64,000 bases of DNA from Sphingomonas parapaucimobilis NBRC 15100 (GCF_000787715.1 NZ_BBPI01000018.1:1-64000); one strand, 5' to 3'; numbered from the stretch's first letter, positions 42,146 through 53,722 are shown. Translations and numbers: made by a program. The notes: generated by a model not told the origin, from the sequence alone.

Positions 42146-42913
42146 TTACAATGATTTAGGGAATTGTGTAGCACAAAATGGCGGATGTCGGGTGCGCCAT
42201 TTCAGTACAGAACTGCGAACCGCAAACGCCGCCGTTTCCCCGCTCGAAGCGGCAACGAGGGTTTGAAGCAGGTCCGACTTGTTTCCCATGATGCGAACCT
42301 CGTCATCGGCGACCTCGACGCGCTGGGCGAAGACGCGCAGGTGATCTCGCTGATAGCCGCCGCCTTCGATCCGCAAGCTCCTGCGCGCGACTTGCGAAAG
42401 CGCGTCGATCATCTCCGGCGTCACGGCCCGATCGCCGGAGCCGTCGAGTGCCATCCGTATCCGCTCGGCATCGGCCGTGGCCTGATCGCGGATCGCTTTC
42501 AGATTGGCGATCGGGTCTTTCAGTCCCACGTCGTCCAGCGCTGCGACGCCTGATTCTATCGCGTCGTAGAGCCGGTTAAGGCGCTGATCGGTTTCCGTGA
42601 TTCGCCGGTTCAAGTCTGCCAGATGCTCGCAGCGGCGCTCGGCCCGTTCCTGTCGCCGGTCGAGATGACCCGCGACCAGATGGTCGAGCTTGTCCATGCG
42701 GATCGAGCGACCTTCGCAGCCCGTCTTGCCCTGCCGCGCCTTGGTCGAGCAGGTGGAATAGCTATACTGCCCGCCATCACCATTGCTCGTGCGCAGGGTC
42801 ATCGCGCCGCCGCACTTCGCGCAAAAGCAGATGCCGTTCAGCAGCGTCGGGCCATTGGAAACCCCGCGCACGCCTTGTTTGGTTTTGGTTGACCTTGCTC
42901 GCCGTCGGTTCAG
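42146..42913 (-). pseudogene. large serine recombinase, C-terminal fragment
   Basis: Retains the recombinase zinc-ribbon (GPTLLNGICFCAKCGGAMTLRT ... CSTKARQGKTGCEGRSI) and the coiled-coil with the C-terminal domain (LNRRITETDQRLNRLYDAIESGVAAL ... RIMGNKSDLL). The catalytic N-terminal domain is missing; a stop lies at 42914-42916. The 3' end reads through the right attachment core (about RTRHPPF) and into element DNA, so the last residues (CATQFPKSL) come from the newer insertion. A relic of an older element at the same tRNA site. Confidence 0.8.
42186..42202 (+). repeat. right attachment-site core (attR)
   Basis: TGTCGGGTGCGCCATTT, identical to the tRNA-Arg 3' end at 29863-29879. Confidence 0.85.
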
Positions 42914-42991
42914 TCAGAGGCGATTCGACTTGCGAAGCCCCGCAGGCTCGATCACGTTTCTCGCCATGGATCGAGAGGCGGGAAGGGCCTG

Positions 42992-43738
42992 CTAGAGTTT
43001 GGAACCACCATCGACGTGGATGACATCGCCCGTGATCCAACCGGCAGCGTCGCTCGTCAGGAAAGCGATCACCGCGGCGATATCGTCGGCTGTTGCAATC
43101 CGTTTGATGGATTGCAGTCCGAGCGTGAAATCATGGCCCTCCTTCGTTTCGATGAAGGTGGACATGTCCGTGGCGACGATACCAGGCGCAATGCCATTGA
43201 CCCGAAGGCCTTGCTTCCCAAGCTCCGCCGCCAGTTGGATGACCAGGATTGAGATTACGCCTTTCGACGCTGCATAAGCGGAAAGCTCACCTACGGTCGT
43301 TCGAGCGGCCAGCGAAGAGGTGGGCACGATGCTGCCGCCTGACGGCATCATCGGAGCAAGTTGCTGGACCAGAAAGAAGGGCGCCCTGACATTTACGGCA
43401 AACTGTTCGTCGAAGTCCTCAGCGGTCGTATTTCTCAGGCTGAGAGGCCGGCAAATACCGGCGTTCGAAACGAAAATGTCGATCTTGCCATTGGCGATCC
43501 TGCGAACGGCGGCTGACAGGCCGAAAGGTCCGTCGGGCGTGCCAAGGTCGGCGCTCACCGTCTGAGCACTTCCTCCTCGATTCGAGATTTCAGCAACAAC
43601 AGCATCGGCCGCTTGCCCGTTCGAATTGTAGTGAACCAGCACATGAGCGCCAGCGGACGCAAGTGCGATCGCAGCCGCACGGCCCACTCCGCGAGAGGCA
43701 CCTGTCACCAAGGCCACCTTATTCTGCCGATCAGACAT
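42992..43738 (-). CDS. SDR family oxidoreductase
   Basis: 248-residue short-chain dehydrogenase. NAD(P) motif TGASRGVGRAAA, NAGICRPL (NNAG position), catalytic Ser in PTSSLAAR, YAASKG with catalytic Tyr and Lys, and the C-terminal RIATADDIAAVIAFLTSDAAGWITGDVIHVDGG. Substrate unknown. Its start overlaps the stop of the MoaF-like gene by 8 bases, so the two form an operon, divergent from a LysR-type regulator. Confidence 0.88.
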   Translation of the reverse strand: MSDRQNKVALVTGASRGVGRAAAIALASAGAHVLVHYNSNGQAADAVVAEISNRGGSAQTVSADLGTPDGPFGLSAAVRRIANGKIDIFVSNAGICRPLSLRNTTAEDFDEQFAVNVRAPFFLVQQLAPMMPSGGSIVPTSSLAARTTVGELSAYAASKGVISILVIQLAAELGKQGLRVNGIAPGIVATDMSTFIETKEGHDFTLGLQSIKRIATADDIAAVIAFLTSDAAGWITGDVIHVDGGSKL

Positions 43739-44069
43739 GGGCCGTCTCGCTTGTGATCTTCCCGGACAGCTCGAAAAAGCTTCCGTCCATCATCGTGTAG
43801 AAGGACCGAGTTGTCTTCTTTTCGAAATTGTCACAATGCACGACTGTGGATTTGTCTTCCTCCTGCCAAGATAGGATATATTCACCATTGCCTAACTCGA
43901 ACCACTTGAAGGTTGAGGTCGACAAAGATCCCTTCATGGCTCCCTCAAGGTGTTCAACCGTTGCCGACTTTCCATCGGCAAGATAACTGTTACGGAACAC
44001 CAGTCCGTCGCCGTAATTGACGATGAACGATCGCGTGGCATAGGGAAATTGAATTTCGTCGGTCATCAT
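43731..44069 (-). CDS. MoaF-like small beta-barrel protein
   Basis: 112 residues resembling MoaF-related/lipocalin-like domains: GDGLVFRNSYLADGKSATVEHL, then FKWFELGNGEYILSWQEEDKSTVVHCDNFEKKTTRSFYTMMDGSFFELSGKI. Such proteins occur next to SDR and LysR genes; the ligand is unknown. GGAG is 7 bases before ATG 44069. First gene of the operon with the SDR. Family call is from pattern memory and moderate. Confidence 0.65.
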   Translation of the reverse strand: MMTDEIQFPYATRSFIVNYGDGLVFRNSYLADGKSATVEHLEGAMKGSLSTSTFKWFELGNGEYILSWQEEDKSTVVHCDNFEKKTTRSFYTMMDGSFFELSGKITSETAHV

Positions 44070-44221
44070 GCATGACTCCGGTTCGAGGATTGCAACAAGG
44101 GCGCCTCCCTGCTGTGGGATGCCGAATTGAGGCTACCCAGCAAGCCATTGTGGATAAATGGGCGGCAGTTCCGATCAGAGCGGACGTTGCCGTCTTCAAT
44201 GGGGCCAGCTAAAGCGAGATT

Positions 44222-45115
44222 ATAGATCATCTCGCGGGCATTTCGACCTTTGTTGCAGCCGCGGAGACGTTGAGCTTCACCGAAGCCGGACGGCGGTTTG
44301 GCGTTTCCGCATCCGCCATTGGCAAGTCGATCGCTCGTCTCGAAAGTCGCTTTGGCGTCCGCCTATTCCACCGGAGCACGCGCAGCATGAAGTTGACGGC
44401 GGAGGGCGAGCTCTTGCTTCAGCGGTGCCATCGTATCCTGAGCGAACTCAAGGCCGCCGAGCATGAGTTGAGCACCACACTCGTTATGCCCAGGGGCAAG
44501 TTACGAGTGAGTGTTCCGTTGATCGGAAATCTACTCCTGCCACGAATTGCCCGATTCATTGAATTTTATCCAAATGTCGAAGTCGAGATCGATGTCACCG
44601 ATAGGAAGGTCGATCTCATCGATGAAGGCTATGACGCGGCCATTCGGATCGGCGATACAATAGATACCAGAATCATGAGCAGGTCGCTGGGGTGCTTTCG
44701 GCAAATATTGGTCGCTTCACCGAGCTATGTGGAGCGTTGCGGCCAGCCTGCCACCGCACAGGATCTCCTTTCGCATACCCTCCTTCTTTATCGCTTCCCC
44801 AACACCGGAAAATTCGAGCAATGGCCCGTGGCGGACTTTCAGAACGTCATCGGCTCGACCAATGTGTCTAACGTCGTCTGTAATTCGGTCGAGATACTCA
44901 AATATCTCACCCTTGAGGGGCGCGGCATTGCCTGCCTTCCTGACTTCGAGGTAGCGCAAGCGTTGAGATCGAAGAGATTGGTTGACCTTCCGCAAGAGGC
45001 AGCTGCGGCGCCGCGCACGCTAACCGTCCTTTGGCCGTCCAGTAAGCACCTCTCTCCGAAGGTGCGCGCCTTCATCGATATATTGAGTGAAGATTCTTGT
45101 TTGCCGGAGGCCTGA
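44222..45115 (+). CDS. LysR-family transcriptional regulator with non-standard start
   Basis: About 297 residues if read from the position where the family starts: DHLAGISTFVAAAETLSFTEAGRRFGVSASAIGKSIARLESRFGVRLFHRSTRSMKLTAEG is a complete winged HTH, then the LysR effector domain. The codon at the expected Met (44222) is ATA, not ATG; ATT precedes it, and the first ordinary start is TTG 44270, which would remove the first helix. Divergent from the MoaF-like/SDR operon, its likely target. Either an unusual start, a start-codon mutation or a sequencing error. Confidence 0.75.
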   Translation: MDHLAGISTFVAAAETLSFTEAGRRFGVSASAIGKSIARLESRFGVRLFHRSTRSMKLTAEGELLLQRCHRILSELKAAEHELSTTLVMPRGKLRVSVPLIGNLLLPRIARFIEFYPNVEVEIDVTDRKVDLIDEGYDAAIRIGDTIDTRIMSRSLGCFRQILVASPSYVERCGQPATAQDLLSHTLLLYRFPNTGKFEQWPVADFQNVIGSTNVSNVVCNSVEILKYLTLEGRGIACLPDFEVAQALRSKRLVDLPQEAAAAPRTLTVLWPSSKHLSPKVRAFIDILSEDSCLPEA

Positions 45116-45839
45116 TCGATCATCGGAAATTTGGCATGACTCATCGCGCGGACTGTCCGTGATGCCACGCGACTAACAGCCAATGATTTGAATACAGCCG
45201 AAAAAGTTGCTTATATCTTGTCCCTTAGGTGTTCATTTCTCTAAATATGTTTCCAAATACTTTCTCGGGAATTGGGGGTTGGAGTGCCGCGATGAAGCGT
45301 TCGAGAGTCGGTACGATAAGTTTCACGGGATCGGCGGCAGGCTGGTTCGTCTCGGGACGAGCACCGCAGCGTATATTGGAAGATCGCGGCGGTCAGCGGC
45401 GGCGTTGAGGAGCGCGAGCTGCTTGTCCTGTGCCGTCGCCTGTCCCGGCTGACCGAGTTGCGGCTGAAGCCCCAGCCGCCATGCCGTCCATTGCGTCGCC
45501 GCCCAGGTCCTCCGGAGTATGATGGCAAAGACGGCGGCGATCTGGCCCCAGAGTATTCGGCCTCCTCGCACAGGGGCGCCATCATCCTGTTCCGCTTCGG
45601 CGTGCCGGGCGCGAAGCCCTGGTCTACGCGCTGATAGCCATATCGCGGCTTGGCCAGAATGTGGCGCATCGGATCATCGGGGTGGCGACGACCCCAGGGC
45701 CGCGGCGTCGGCCAGGGAATCGGTCATACGACCCGATTTGTAACGCAGGTCGGCGTGTCGACCGGGGTGGGTGCGCCATCAAAAGGCACGCACGTGCAAT
45801 ATTAACGCATGACACCGCCGCATTCCGTCTGTTAGCCCT
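45116..45839. other. non-coding scar between LysR gene and ptsP
   Basis: 724 bases with no intact gene. Contains the traG-like remnant at 45323-45571 and a small hairpin TGGCAT...ATGCCA near 45132-45166. The last 150 bases should hold the ptsP promoter. In many alphaproteobacteria aspartate kinase (lysC) precedes ptsP; it is not here. Confidence 0.6.
45323..45571 (-). pseudogene. remnant of conjugal transfer coupling protein TraG (N-terminus)
   Basis: From GTG 45571 the frame reads MRGGRILWGQIAAVFAIILRR, then TWAATQWTAWRLGLQPQLGQP, which matches the N-terminal membrane segment of TraG/VirD4-type coupling proteins of trb-type integrative conjugative elements. After about 42 residues the similarity stops and the frame ends at 45323. 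No P-loop or other transfer gene follows. A relic of a conjugative element. Confidence 0.5.
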
Positions 45840-48119
45840 ATGCCCATGCCCGTTTCGGCCGCCGCATCCGCCCGCGAGATCCTCGTTCGTCTGCACGACG
45901 TGATGGCGTCGCGCACCCCCGCCCAAGCCAAGCTGAACCAGGTGGTCCAGATCATCGGCGAGGCGATCGGCAGCGAGGTCTGCTCGATCTACCTCCTGCG
46001 CGAAGGCGTGCTGGAACTGTTCGCGACCCGCGGCCTGGCCGAGGAGGCGGTGCATGTCACCAAGCTGGCGATGGGCGAGGGGCTGGTCGGCACGATCGCC
46101 GAGGATGTCGAGGTGCTCAATCTCGACGAAGCCGCCAGCCATCCCGACTTCGCCTATAAGCCCGAGACGGGCGAGGACCGGTTCCACAGCTTTGCGGGCG
46201 TGCCGATCATCCGGCGCGAGCGGGCGGTGGGCGTGCTGGCGGTCCAGCATAGCGAACCGCGCAAATATGCCGATGTCGAGATCGAGGCGCTGCAGACCGT
46301 TGCGATGGTCCTGTCCGAGCTGATCGCCAATGCCGGGCTGATCGACGCGGCGGCGGGAGCGGGGGCGCGGCCGCAGATGACCGCAACGATCCGCCTGTCG
46401 GGGCAGAAGCTGGTCGAGGGCATGGGCAGCGGCTTTGCCGTCTATCACCAGCCGCGCATCGTCGTCGAACATACGGTGGCCGAGGACATCGATGCCGAGC
46501 GCCGCCGCGTCTATGCCGCGTTCGACAAGATGCGCGAGCAGATCGACCGCATGGCGCGCGAGGCCGAATTCGGCGTCGCGGGCGAGCATGTCGAGGTCAT
46601 CGAGACCTACAAGATGTTCGCCTATGACGAGGGTTGGGCGCGCCGCATCAACGAAGCGATCGACAGCGGCCTGACGGCCGAGGCCGCGATCGAGCGGGTG
46701 CAGCAGCGCACGCGCCAGCGAATGCGCCAGATCGACGATCCGCTGCTCGCCGACCGGATGCACGACCTGGAGGACCTGTCGAACCGGTTGCTGCGCATCG
46801 TGTCGGGCCAGATGGGCACGGCGGCGCAGCTGGGCCTGCGGCAGGACACGATCCTGATCGCGCGCAACCTGGGGCCTGCCGAGCTGCTGGAATATGACCG
46901 GCGGCGGTTGAAGGGCGTGATCCTGGAGGAAGGGTCGCTGACCGCGCATGTCATCATCGTCGCGCGCGCGATGGGCGTGCCGGTGCTGGGCCGGGTCAGC
47001 GACGTGCGCCGCCAGATCGCGGATGGCGACCAGCTGCTGCTCGACGTATCGGAGGGCAGCGTCCTGGTCCGGCCCTCGTCGGCGATGGAGGAGGCGTTCG
47101 ACGCCAAGCTGGAGCTGCGGCAGAAGCGCCGCGCGGCCTTTGCTGCGCTGCGCGACGTGCCGCCGGTGACGAAGGACGGCCACCGCGTCACACTGATGGT
47201 CAATGCCGGGCTTCGCGACGATGCCGCCGCGCTCGATACCACGGGTGCCGACGGTATCGGCCTGTTCCGTACCGAGTTCCAGTTTCTGGTCTCCGCCACC
47301 CTGCCGCAGCGTGAGCGGCAGCAGCGGCTGTACCGCGACGTGATGGAGGCGGCTGGCGACCGGCCGGTCGTGTTCCGCACTATCGATATCGGCGGCGACA
47401 AGGCGCTGCCCTATCTCAACACCGAGGCGGGGGACGAGGAGAACCCGGCGATGGGCTGGCGCGCACTGCGCCTGGCGCTGGAGCGTGACGGCCTGATGAA
47501 GGCACAGGCGCGCGCGCTGATCGAGGCGGGGGCGGGGCGGACGCTCCACGTCATGTTCCCCATGGTGTCGGAAGCGTGGGAATTCGACGAGGCCAAGTCG
47601 CTGTTCGAGGCGCAGCGCGCCTGGCTCGGCTCGCGCGGGCGTCGCCTGCCGCTCGATGTGCGCTACGGCGCGATGCTGGAGGTGCCGGCGCTGGCGGAGC
47701 AGCTCGATCTGATCCTGCCCAATGTCGACTTCCTGTCGATCGGCACCAACGACCTGACCCAGTTCCTGTTCGCCGCCGACCGCGCCAATCCCAAGCTCGC
47801 CGAGCGCTATGACTGGCTCAGCCCGTCGATCCTGCGTTTCCTGCGCCGGGTGGTCGAGCCTGCGCGCGAGGCGGACGTGCCGGTCGGCGTGTGCGGCGAG
47901 ATGGGCGGGCGTCCGCTGGAGGCGATGGCGTTGATTGGCCTGGGCATCGACCGGCTGTCGATCACCCCGGCGGCGGTCGGCCCGGTCAAGGCGATGATCC
48001 GTTCGCTCGACCGGGATGCGATCACCGCCGAGATGGCGCGGCTGCTGGCGCATCCGGTCCGCGACATGCGCGGGGCGCTTGGTGCCTGGGCTGCGACGAA
48101 CGGTGTCGAATTGGCCTGA
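45840..48119 (+). CDS. ptsP: phosphoenolpyruvate-protein phosphotransferase PtsP (nitrogen PTS enzyme I)
   Basis: 759 residues. An N-terminal GAF domain (about 20-170: EAIGSEVCSIYLLREGVLELFATRGL, GEGLVGTIAEDVEVLNL, PIIRRERAVGVLAVQH) is followed by enzyme I. The phosphohistidine site is in LEEGSLTAHVIIVARAMGVPVLG, and the PEP-binding barrel has GADGIGLFRTEFQF, LSIGTNDLTQF and GVCGEMGG with the catalytic Cys. It phosphorylates NPr using PEP and connects to potassium, nitrogen and carbon control. Start ATG 45840; island remnants lie directly upstream. Confidence 0.94.
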   Translation: MPMPVSAAASAREILVRLHDVMASRTPAQAKLNQVVQIIGEAIGSEVCSIYLLREGVLELFATRGLAEEAVHVTKLAMGEGLVGTIAEDVEVLNLDEAASHPDFAYKPETGEDRFHSFAGVPIIRRERAVGVLAVQHSEPRKYADVEIEALQTVAMVLSELIANAGLIDAAAGAGARPQMTATIRLSGQKLVEGMGSGFAVYHQPRIVVEHTVAEDIDAERRRVYAAFDKMREQIDRMAREAEFGVAGEHVEVIETYKMFAYDEGWARRINEAIDSGLTAEAAIERVQQRTRQRMRQIDDPLLADRMHDLEDLSNRLLRIVSGQMGTAAQLGLRQDTILIARNLGPAELLEYDRRRLKGVILEEGSLTAHVIIVARAMGVPVLGRVSDVRRQIADGDQLLLDVSEGSVLVRPSSAMEEAFDAKLELRQKRRAAFAALRDVPPVTKDGHRVTLMVNAGLRDDAAALDTTGADGIGLFRTEFQFLVSATLPQRERQQRLYRDVMEAAGDRPVVFRTIDIGGDKALPYLNTEAGDEENPAMGWRALRLALERDGLMKAQARALIEAGAGRTLHVMFPMVSEAWEFDEAKSLFEAQRAWLGSRGRRLPLDVRYGAMLEVPALAEQLDLILPNVDFLSIGTNDLTQFLFAADRANPKLAERYDWLSPSILRFLRRVVEPAREADVPVGVCGEMGGRPLEAMALIGLGIDRLSITPAAVGPVKAMIRSLDRDAITAEMARLLAHPVRDMRGALGAWAATNGVELA

Positions 48120-48210
48120 TCCAGGTCAGGTGTTCGCGTTGACTTGATCCCAGCCGTCTGAAAGAACGACCGCGATCATGGGGTGGGCCATGGTCGCTTC
48201 GGAGTTGAGA

Positions 48211-49161
48211 ATGGACGAGGTCAATCCCGGCCACGATGCCGCACCAGCGGCACCTGCCCGCGCCGGTGACGTCCTGCGCACGGCGCGCGAGGCGCAGGGG
48301 CTATCGCTGGGCGATATCGGTGCGCGGACGCGCATTCCCAGTCGCCATCTCGCGGCGATCGAGGCATCCGATTATCAGAGTCTGCCGTCGGCCACCTATG
48401 CGGTCGGCTTCGCAAAGGCCTATGCCCGCGCGGTCGGCGCCGACGAGGTCGCGATCGCGCAGGCCGTGCGCGCCGATGTCGACAAGCTGGGCCGCCGCGT
48501 CACCGAATATGTGCCGCAGGACATCGCCGACCCCGCCCGCGTGCCCTCGCGTGGGCTGGCGATCGTCGGCGTCGGCCTGGCGCTGGCGCTGCTGATCATC
48601 GCCGGGCTGTGGTACGGCACCGATCTGTTCCGCCGTGACCGCACCGCGCAGGAGGTGCCCGCCGCGACCCCGCTGACCAACAGCGCTGCGCCCGCACCCG
48701 CGCCTGCCCCCAGCCCGACGCCGGTGACGGCGGGCAAGGTCGTGCTGACCGCCAATGGCGAGGTATGGCTGCGCGTGTACGACGCCGACAATGTCACGCT
48801 GAAGATGGGCACGCTGAAGCCCGGCGAAAGCTATGAGGTGCCCGCCACCGCCAAGGGGCCGCTGCTGAATGTCGGCCGCCCCGACAAGCTGAGCGTGACG
48901 CTGGACGGCAAGCGGATCCCGCCGCTGGGCGATGGCTCGCGCGCGATCAAGGACGTGCGGCTCGATCCGCAGGCGATCGGGGCGCGACTGTCGGGGGCTT
49001 CGACCGCTGCCGCCGCGCCGACGCCGGCCGTGCGTACCCCGCTGCGCGAGCGGACGGAGCGCCGTTCGACGCGTGATACGAGCGGCGAGACGGGCGCCAA
49101 CGCCCTGACGACGCCTGCGCCGTCGCCGTCCTCCGCCACCACGGCTCCGGCGGATTTGTAG
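48211..49161 (+). CDS. RodZ-like membrane protein with HTH and DUF4115 domains
   Basis: 316 residues. N-terminal xre/HTH_25 fold (GDVLRTAREAQGLSLGDIGARTRIPSRHLAAIEASDYQSLPSATYAVGFAKAYARAV), one transmembrane helix (GLAIVGVGLALALLIIAGLWYG), a Pro/Ala-rich periplasmic linker, and a C-terminal beta domain of the DUF4115 type (GEVWLRVYDADNVTLKMGTLKPGESYEVP). The architecture is that of RodZ, the MreB anchor for cell shape. ATG 48211 has GGAG 6 bases upstream; ATG 48190 is possible. Upstream of cpoB. Confidence 0.82.
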   Translation: MDEVNPGHDAAPAAPARAGDVLRTAREAQGLSLGDIGARTRIPSRHLAAIEASDYQSLPSATYAVGFAKAYARAVGADEVAIAQAVRADVDKLGRRVTEYVPQDIADPARVPSRGLAIVGVGLALALLIIAGLWYGTDLFRRDRTAQEVPAATPLTNSAAPAPAPAPSPTPVTAGKVVLTANGEVWLRVYDADNVTLKMGTLKPGESYEVPATAKGPLLNVGRPDKLSVTLDGKRIPPLGDGSRAIKDVRLDPQAIGARLSGASTAAAAPTPAVRTPLRERTERRSTRDTSGETGANALTTPAPSPSSATTAPADL

Positions 49162-49249
49162 GAAGCGGAAATCTTCAGGCTGGAGACAGCCGGGGCAGGG
49201 CAGGGTGGCCCTGTCCCTTTCATAACCAGCCCACCGGGGGGTGAAACCG

Positions 49250-50188
49250 ATGCGTAACCTGTTGCTGGCCGGGGTCGCGGCCGTGATGATCCTGCCGACC
49301 GCCGCCGCCGCCCAGTCCAATGTCGAGGGCCGGGTCGGCAAGCTGGAAAGCGAGATGCGCGCCGTCCAGCGCAAGGTCTTCCCGAACGGCGCGGGCGGCT
49401 ATGTCCAGCCCGAGATCACCGCGCCGCAGACCCAGGCGCAGGCGCCGGGCGTTCCCGCCTCCAGCGCGCTGTCGGACCTGACCTCGCGCGTGACCTCGCT
49501 GGAGGAGCAGATGGCGGGGCTGACCGGCCAGATCGAGCAGAATGGGTATCGCACCCGCCAGCTCCAGGACCAGTTCGACGCCTATAAGCGTGCCACCGAA
49601 GCGCGGCTGAAGGCGCTGGAATCCGGCCCCGCGCCGATCGCCCCTGCGGGGCAGAGCGCGCCGCTCGACACGTCCGCCATGCCCGTCGCCGCGACCGGAT
49701 CGACCCGCCCGCCCAAGACCCCGGCGGCCCCCTCGGTCGTGACCGGCGACACCGCGACGGCGACCCCGGCGGCGGCGGTCGACAAGCCCTCGACCGGCGA
49801 TGCGGCAGAGGACGCCTATCTCTATGGCTATCGCCTATGGGCCGCGAAGCGCTATCCGGAAGCGGAGGCCGCACTGAAGAAGGTGGTCGCCGACTATCCC
49901 AAGAGCCGCCGCGCCAGCTTTGCGCAGAACCTGTTGGGGCGCACCTATCTCGATTCCGGCAAGCCCAGCCTGGCGTCGATGGCCTTCTACGAGAATTACA
50001 AGAAATTCCCGGACGGCGAGCGCGCGCCGGACAGCCTGCTCTATCTTGGCCAGGCGCTGACGAAGCTCAACAAGGCGGCCGATGCCTGCAAGGTCTATGA
50101 CGAGTTGAGCGACGTGTACGGCGCCAAGCTGTCCGCCGCGATGAAGGGCCAGATCGCCAGCGGGCGCAGCGCGGCGAAGTGCCAGTGA
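49250..50188 (+). CDS. cpoB: cell division coordinator CpoB (YbgF, Tol-Pal system)
   Basis: 312 residues, periplasmic. Signal peptide MRNLLLAGVAAVMILPTAAAAQ, a trimerising coiled coil (VEGRVGKLESEMRAVQRKVFPN ... LEEQMAGLTGQIEQNG), a Pro/Ala-rich linker, and a C-terminal TPR domain (YLYGYRLWAAKRYPEAEAALKKVVADYPKSRRASFAQNLLGRTYLDSGKPSLASMAFYENYKKFPDGERAPDSLLYLGQAL). CpoB links septal wall synthesis to outer-membrane constriction. ATG 49250 follows a GGGGGG stretch; tol-pal genes are not in this window. Confidence 0.9.
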   Translation: MRNLLLAGVAAVMILPTAAAAQSNVEGRVGKLESEMRAVQRKVFPNGAGGYVQPEITAPQTQAQAPGVPASSALSDLTSRVTSLEEQMAGLTGQIEQNGYRTRQLQDQFDAYKRATEARLKALESGPAPIAPAGQSAPLDTSAMPVAATGSTRPPKTPAAPSVVTGDTATATPAAAVDKPSTGDAAEDAYLYGYRLWAAKRYPEAEAALKKVVADYPKSRRASFAQNLLGRTYLDSGKPSLASMAFYENYKKFPDGERAPDSLLYLGQALTKLNKAADACKVYDELSDVYGAKLSAAMKGQIASGRSAAKCQ

Positions 50189-50190
50189 GG

Positions 50191-50312
50191 CCTATTCCTC
50201 CCCTGTAAGGGGAGGGGGACCATGCGCAGCATGGTGGAGGGGTGTCCCCCTATCGAGAGGGCGACACCCCTCCCTCCGGGCTTCGCCCAGCCACCTCCCC
50301 CTGCAGGGGAGG
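50191..50312. repeat. dispersed repeat, family A (two inverted copies)
   Basis: CTCCCCTGTAAGGGGAG with ATGGTGGAGGGG, then CCCCTCCCTCCGGG and CCACCTCCCCCTGC. Between cpoB and tilS. Confidence 0.7.
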
Positions 50313-50395
50313 AATGCAGACAGCGACGAAACCCCTTGCACTGGTGCGGCGGAAGGGCCAGAGCGCGCGCATCCCTGACCAGTTTTGAGAGCATC

Positions 50396-51388
50396 ATGGC
50401 CACCGATGCCACGGCCGCCGATCAGATTGCGCGCTTTGTCGCCGATCTGACGCTTCTTCACGATCCCCATGCCGATGCGGCGCCGCTGTTGCTGGCGGTA
50501 TCCGGCGGGCCGGACAGCATGGCGATGCTGACGCTGGCGGCGGCCGCCTTTCCGGGGCGGATCGCGGTGGCGACGGTCGATCATGGCCTGCGACCCGAGG
50601 CAGCGGACGAGGTGCGCATGGTCGCCGATCATTGCGCCCAGCTGGGCGTGCCGCATCACGGTCTGCGCCCCGAAACGCCGATCACTGGGGCGAGCATCCA
50701 GTCCCAGGCGCGTGAAGTGCGTTACGCCCTGCTTGCCGCACAGGCCCGCGCGATCGGTGCAGCGGCGATCCTCACCGCGCATCATGCCGACGATCAGGCC
50801 GAGACCTTCCTGATGCGCGCCGCGCGCGGGGCCGGGCTGTCGGGCCTGTCGGGGGTGCGCGCCCGGACGGTGATCGCCGATATGGTGGTGCTGCGCCCGC
50901 TGCTCGACTGGCGTCGCGCCGAGCTGCGCCGGATCGTGCGCCGCGCCGAAGCCCCGTTCGTCGACGATCCCGCCAACCACGACCCGCGCCATGACCGTAC
51001 CCGGTTTCGGCAGTTGCTCGATGGCCATGAGTGGCTGGGCGTGGCGCAACTGGCGCGTGCGGCGGCGCAACTGGCCGAGGCGGATACCGACCTGCGTGCG
51101 ACGGTCGACTGGCTTTGGGCCGACCGGGCGCAGATCGATGGCGACAATGTCCGGATCCAGGCCGCCGACCTCCCGCGTGAGCTGGGCCGCCGTCTGGCCC
51201 GCCGCGCGATCGGTACGGTCCGCACCGCCGCCGGGATCGAAAGCCCGGCGTGGAGCGAGGGGAGCAATATCGAAAAGCTGCTCGAATCGCTGGCGCAGGG
51301 CAGTCGCGCGACCCAGGCGGGCGTGATCGCTAGCGTCCGCTCGGGCGTCTGGCGTTTCCGGCCCGCCCCGCCGAGGAAGACGGGCTGA
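50396..51388 (+). CDS. tilS: tRNA(Ile)-lysidine synthase TilS
   Basis: 330 residues. It ligates lysine to C34 of tRNA-Ile(CAU) using ATP. PP-loop [14 protein letters not shown], then [14 protein letters not shown], and [30 protein letters not shown] 50396 is chosen; the longer frame upstream comes from a family A repeat. The C-terminal TilS domains are short, as in other sphingomonads. The tilS-ftsH order is conserved in Proteobacteria. Confidence 0.93.
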   Translation: MATDATAADQIARFVADLTLLHDPHADAAPLLLAVSGGPDSMAMLTLAAAAFPGRIAVATVDHGLRPEAADEVRMVADHCAQLGVPHHGLRPETPITGASIQSQAREVRYALLAAQARAIGAAAILTAHHADDQAETFLMRAARGAGLSGLSGVRARTVIADMVVLRPLLDWRRAELRRIVRRAEAPFVDDPANHDPRHDRTRFRQLLDGHEWLGVAQLARAAAQLAEADTDLRATVDWLWADRAQIDGDNVRIQAADLPRELGRRLARRAIGTVRTAAGIESPAWSEGSNIEKLLESLAQGSRATQAGVIASVRSGVWRFRPAPPRKTG

Positions 51389-51402
51389 TCCCATTCTTCA
51401 AT

Positions 51403-51480
51403 CCTTCCTGCGCGAAGCGCGGGGAGGGGGACCGCCGCGTTAGCGGTGGTTCCCCTCCCCAAGCAAAGCTTGGGGAGGAT
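51403..51480. repeat. dispersed repeat, family A
   Basis: CCTTCCTGCGCGAAGCGCGGG, GCCGCGTTAGCGG and CCCCAAGCAAAGCTTGGGG hairpins between tilS and ftsH. A further hairpin CCGATC/GATCGG at 51494-51510 follows. Confidence 0.65.
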
Positions 51481-51573
51481 CAAGTCAGGCGCCCCGATCA
51501 CAATGATCGGTCTTGTTCCATTGCCATTAACCTCGTCATGCCTATCTTGGAGGCTGAAAGGTATCCGGCACCG

Positions 51574-53541
<1,968 letters not shown>

Positions 53542-53563
53542 TCTTGCGGCCAGGCTGACGAAA

Positions 53564-53598
53564 GGGCCGTCCCCGGTGCGGGGGCGGCCTTTTTGTTT
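53564..53598 (+). terminator. terminator of ftsH
   Basis: GGCCGTCCCC (53565-53574) / GGGGGCGGCC (53580-53589) with TTTTTGTTT after it, 23 bases past the stop. Confidence 0.88.
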
Positions 53599-53615
53599 GG
53601 GGGGGGCGTTTTCCC

Positions 53616-53722
53616 GTGGCCTTCGACTTCGGTCAGGCTGAACGGACTGGGGGGATTTGCCGCCTGGCTCTCATGGAATAGCTCCCACCCTCCTTTCAGC
53701 CTGAGCGAAGTCGAAGGCCACG
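53616..53722. repeat. dispersed inverted repeat, family B
   Basis: Convergent pair, arms near 53618-53644 and 53694-53721, downstream of the ftsH terminator. Confidence 0.8.

Noticed and set aside
45241..45669. 142-residue minus-strand frame overlapping the traG relic
   Set aside because: Only the other frame resembles TraG; this one turns into Arg/Ser-rich low-complexity sequence and lacks a ribosome site.
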